Positions 61,075 to 64,000 of a stretch of DNA of 64,000 bases are shown in pieces. The stretch lies in the NCBI RefSeq assembly GCF_027943255.1, contig NC_072896.1, positions 122,915,879 to 122,979,878 of the forward strand, read 5' to 3'. Position 1 is the stretch's first letter. Every line of letters starts with the position of its first letter. The notes below the pieces were generated by a model that was not told where the DNA came from, made no database searches, and saw nothing but the letters and a program-made list of their open reading frames with translations. The position numbers and the translations under genes are program-made. This DNA comes from Anastrepha obliqua. Lineage: Eukaryota > Arthropoda > Insecta > Diptera > Tephritidae.

Positions 61075-61420
61075 AGGGGTATTTCAAAAATGACGCCTAG
61101 ATGTCAGTAGTGAACAATTCCTGCAAAGTATTTTTTTTATGTTGTCATTCACATTTGTTGAGCAGACAGATGCACAATATTGCACTTTAGAAAAACGCGT
61201 TATAATGATTGAAACTATTTATAGAAATGGCCGATCTTTGAGAATAAAATATCCCGAAATTCGTAGTTTTATTGATGGAAATAATCATGTGAATGCGTCG
61301 ACAGTTCAAAGGTTGGTGAAAAAGTTTCAAGAAACTGGTTTTGTTGTGGGTAGAGCAGGAACTGGCTGATCGAAAACTGGACATTCTGTGGAGAATATTG
61401 CAGCTGTAGCGTAAATTGTT
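61075..61420 (+). pseudogene. DD41D-type transposase, N-terminal fragment
   Basis: It starts with a tip-like GGGGTATTTCAAAAATGACG, then codes LEKRVIMIETIYRNGRSL, NASTVQRLVKKFQETGFV and SVENIAAVA, the first DNA-binding half of a DD41D transposase. Stops occur at 61367 and 61409. The catalytic half and right end are missing. Confidence 0.75.
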
Positions 61421-61541
61421 GCAGAAAAAAAAATATGTTCACAATATGCACAATATGATTTAGCGGTGTATTTGGTTCATTGTTGTTGCATTTTTCACGA
61501 ATTTTTAAGAAAGTTGCTGAATTGTCAGTCCTTAGTCGAAC

Positions 61542-61778
61542 TTAACCTGCCAATGGACAACATTTTTTTCAACATTCGGTTGGGCACCCGGGTCTCACCT
61601 TTTTTTGTTCTGTTCGAGGATCCTTTTTAAAAGGACGTATCCATAAATTGAAAGAAATTTAAATTTTAGGAAGCTAATTACCTGGAAGCTCAAGTCGTTA
61701 GCTATAATAGAAATATGTTAAATTCACCTCCAAAGTCGAAAAAGTGTGGCCAGATGCGGGTGCTCAACGGAGGGTTAA
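61542..61778. mobile_element. TTAA-flanked MITE, family B copy 2
   Basis: Left TTAACCTGCCAATGGACAAC, right GGGTGCTCAACGGAGGGTTAA-type end: 237 bp, one base shorter than the copy at 10052-10289 and clearly its homologue. The left tip is mutated. Confidence 0.87.
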
Positions 61779-62500
61779 ATTCGGTAATGTAGAACTGGCT
61801 GTTGGGAGAAAGTACCTTCTGGTATAATTCTCGGTCGTGGCCTTGAAAGTGGATTTTGAGTCATTCAACCAGTTTACACAAATTTTACTTATCTACAGCT
61901 TTTTTGCTGTCTGTCTGAGAAAAAATTATTTTGCTCTCAGTGCCACAATCTGGTGTTGACGATCGGCTTTAACTGTCCAAAAGTGCCTATTTGATTTGGT
62001 TTGTAACTTAGAACTTCTCAACTTTTGCTAAACTCTCTACCGAATGTCAATTGAACCGGTACCAATTTTAATGAAATGCTTAGTGGAAACAGTTGGGCGC
62101 ATCGAAACTGTAATTAATAAAGCGTATGAGAGCCGTTGCGGCCGTACTGGTACCTGAAAAGCAACCATTTTTTTCATGGAAGGCCTGACAAGATGACAGT
62201 AAAATGCCATCTCAGACAGAAAAGAAGTGAGCTAGGTGCCTTGAAAGGTCTAATTACGGGTCTACATAATCTACGGTGCCGTATGGGAATATATACTCTA
62301 CGTCGCTCTTGGTATTGTTTGGAGGATTTTGCTGAACTAAGATGGTGTCGTTTTGAGTCGGGTGCATTTCGAATGTGCGAATTACATTCGCTTTTCTTCG
62401 ACAAACTGCAAAGATTCTTAGAAAAATCTGGGAATTTGCAAAGAGTCAATAAATCGTCACCCTACCGGTATTTTCTAATCCTTTGAATCATCTCTATAGT
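61779..62500. other. Gap, nothing recognised
   Basis: A 116-codon plus-strand frame (62136-62486) has no domain. It may be part of the larger decayed transposon that follows. Confidence 0.35.
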
Positions 62501-63141
62501 TCTTGGGTATTACCCACAAGTTAACTGAGGACCAAAAATTGCTCAGAATTTAACAATCGAAAGATCTCATTAAAGAGGTGAGAAAAGACACGAGCTTCCT
62601 TCACAATACTGTAACTGGTGGTAAAACGTGGTGTTTCCAACATGAACCTGAAACTAAGCGTTAAAGTACCGAATGGAAGGCCCCTGATGAGGCACCACCC
62701 AAAAAATCACGTTTGAAGAAGTCAAAAATCAAGTCGATGCTCATTTGTTTTTACTATTCCAAGGGAACTGCCCACAAGGACTTCGTGCTAATGGGCCAAA
62801 TTGTCAATGTAACTTTCTATCTTGACGTTTTGAAGCGTTTGTTGTATCGCATCCATCGAATTCGTTCTGAATCGATCCATTCTTGTGATTGATTTCTTAA
62901 CTAGAAATCTCATTTTAACCATCCAACACTCACTGTTTTCGCCTGATATGACTGTTTTCGCCCCTGTGACTTCTACCTATTCGGAAAATTGCATTTGGCC
63001 ATGTAAGGGAAACGTTTTGCGTCCACAGAGGCCATCCAAAAGGCTTGTACCGACATCCCCAAGGACATTCCGGTCAATGAACTGAAATACTCTTTCGAAA
63101 AGCTTTTAGATGACGAAAACAGCGGGGACTATTTTGAATAA
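62501..63141 (+). pseudogene. Decayed mariner transposase, C-terminal two thirds
   Basis: Over several frames the plus strand reads VRKDTSFLHNTVTGGKTWCF (Gly where the first catalytic Asp should be), STEWKAPDEAPPKKSRLKKS and TFYLDVLKRL. Then SPDMTVFAP and, shifted, CDFYLF, then KRFASTEAIQKACTDI-like residues and DENSGDYFE with a stop at 63139. It lacks visible terminal repeats. It is an old copy, unlike the other mariners here in sequence. Confidence 0.75.
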
Positions 63142-63145
63142 GTAA

Positions 63146-64000
63146 ACTCGAAGATATAAGAACAAAGTTCCTACCGTTTCTATTTTAGCTCAGTCTTGCT
63201 TAGTTTGGGCTTCACATTGTATATTGACCGAGTGGTTGGAATTTGTCCGGTCATCCACTTTTCTATTATAAATATTTATCTATAAAAATAAAATAATAAA
63301 ATAAAATAAAATAAAAGAACATAGATAGTTTCTTTTTTTAAGTAAATCCGTCATAATTCATTTGTACTCTAGTGACTCCAAACTTCTGCGCAATGCTGTA
63401 CAGTTGGTTTATCTATTGTGAAGTGTTTGGCCGAGCTGCTTCTCCCTTTTATTGTGTGCGTTCTTATGCTGATAGTCAATTAATGATACTTGAAATCGTA
63501 TGCTGCTATCGAATGGCGAATGGTTTTTACGAGTAGCTTTTTATGGCAGAAATTCACTCGGATGTCTGTCATTGCTTTTCACTTTTATTGCTGAGCAAAC
63601 TTTTTCCATCATTTTATCGTTTGTTGTCCAAACTGTGAATCGAATTCATGACCACTTGCCTGATAGCCACACGCAAATAAACTCTGCTGAGGTAATCTTG
63701 TCAAAATAAAATGGGCTGCGCTCGACTGAAGCATGACGAAAATTGGTTTCATGTCATGAAAGGGCAACGGCGCCCATCTGCTCGTATGCAGCAGCCAAAA
63801 ATTGACATTGGCTTGGCGGCGCACAAGATGTGCATTTGTGCGTGCCTTCTAGCTTAGTGCTTATATACAATATTTCGTTGTCTTTTGCCTGCAATAGCGT
63901 GGCTGACATTTGCTCTGGCCACTTGACAATTGAGTTCATTCAGCTTTCTCAATGTTGCAAGCAGGGGGCAGGAGCAGTATGTTGCCGGCAGCACAAGCAT
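63146..64000. other. Gap with a microsatellite and a SINE piece
   Basis: 63284-63315 is an (AAAAT)n run. 63527-63680 is a SINE fragment. 63720-64000 is less AT-rich, with overlapping chance frames on the minus strand and no recognised gene. Confidence 0.4.
63527..63680 (-). mobile_element. SINE fragment, copy 4
   Basis: The minus strand shows a box B-like GAATTCGATTCACAG and, further on, the body GAGTGAATTTCTGCCATAAA. The head and tail are degraded. Confidence 0.65.

Overview
The window is AT-rich, intron-bearing eukaryotic DNA from an insect, most likely a higher fly (Brachycera, plausibly Tephritidae). The evidence is: short secreted Kazal inhibitors, a fly-type maltase (GH13) gene with small GT-AG introns, TATA/initiator promoters of the Drosophila type, (CATA)n/(TAA)n microsatellites, and many mariner elements. 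Several of these are DD41D (rosa-like), a type I recall from Ceratitis. The species cannot be fixed from this sequence alone.

Real host genes are few. At 3.5-22 kb there is a loose cluster of short secreted proteins. It holds three single-exon Kazal inhibitors (3511-3750 minus, 11510-11716 plus, 21800-22018 plus), whose predicted P1 residues differ (Arg, Tyr, Leu). It also holds a cationic secreted CxxC peptide gene (20894-21058) that I do not recognise, with a well-placed TATA box, initiator and poly(A) signal, and a weaker candidate at 20174-20368. At 50.7-53.5 kb lies a nine-exon maltase-like gene encoding 652 residues. It keeps the GH13 nucleophile but has Asp in place of the acid/base Glu and Asn in place of the third catalytic Asp. 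Its N-terminal linker is unusually long. A second last exon of maltase type, in exactly compatible phase, lies 5.3 kb downstream (58657). It can splice on to an exon encoding a hydrophobic segment and a basic tail, which suggests secreted and membrane-anchored forms. From memory, Kazal genes next to Mal-B maltases also occur at Drosophila 2L 33B, so the layout may be conserved microsynteny.

Most of the rest is mobile DNA, often nested:
- A LINE of LOA/I type sits inside an older LINE (4.6-7.1 kb).
- A DD41D mariner sits inside a Jockey-like LINE (16.1-18.0 kb).
- An I-clade LINE fragment with an 11-bp target duplication sits inside a 1.2-kb composite element, whose second copy at 42.3-43.5 kb shows the empty site.
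- There are four mariner copies with DD34D or mellifera-type sequence (8.8, 22.8, 28.1, 54.7 kb). One of them has 188-bp inverted repeats.
- There are six DD41D copies (16.9, 27.5, 32.2, 47.6, 56.5, 61.1 kb). The copy at 32.2 kb has an uninterrupted transposase.
- Two older mariner remnants lie at 36.6 and 62.5 kb.
- Seven short elements of five inverted-repeat families all end in TTAA (1.4, 7.6, 10.1, 12.1, 14.0, 25.4, 61.5 kb).
- A tRNA-derived SINE family is present in four copies.

Long stretches (29.4-32.2, 33.5-36.6, 37.5-39.8, 43.5-47.6, 58.8-61.1 kb) hold no gene I can support. All calls come from reading the sequence and remembered family features; no database search was run.
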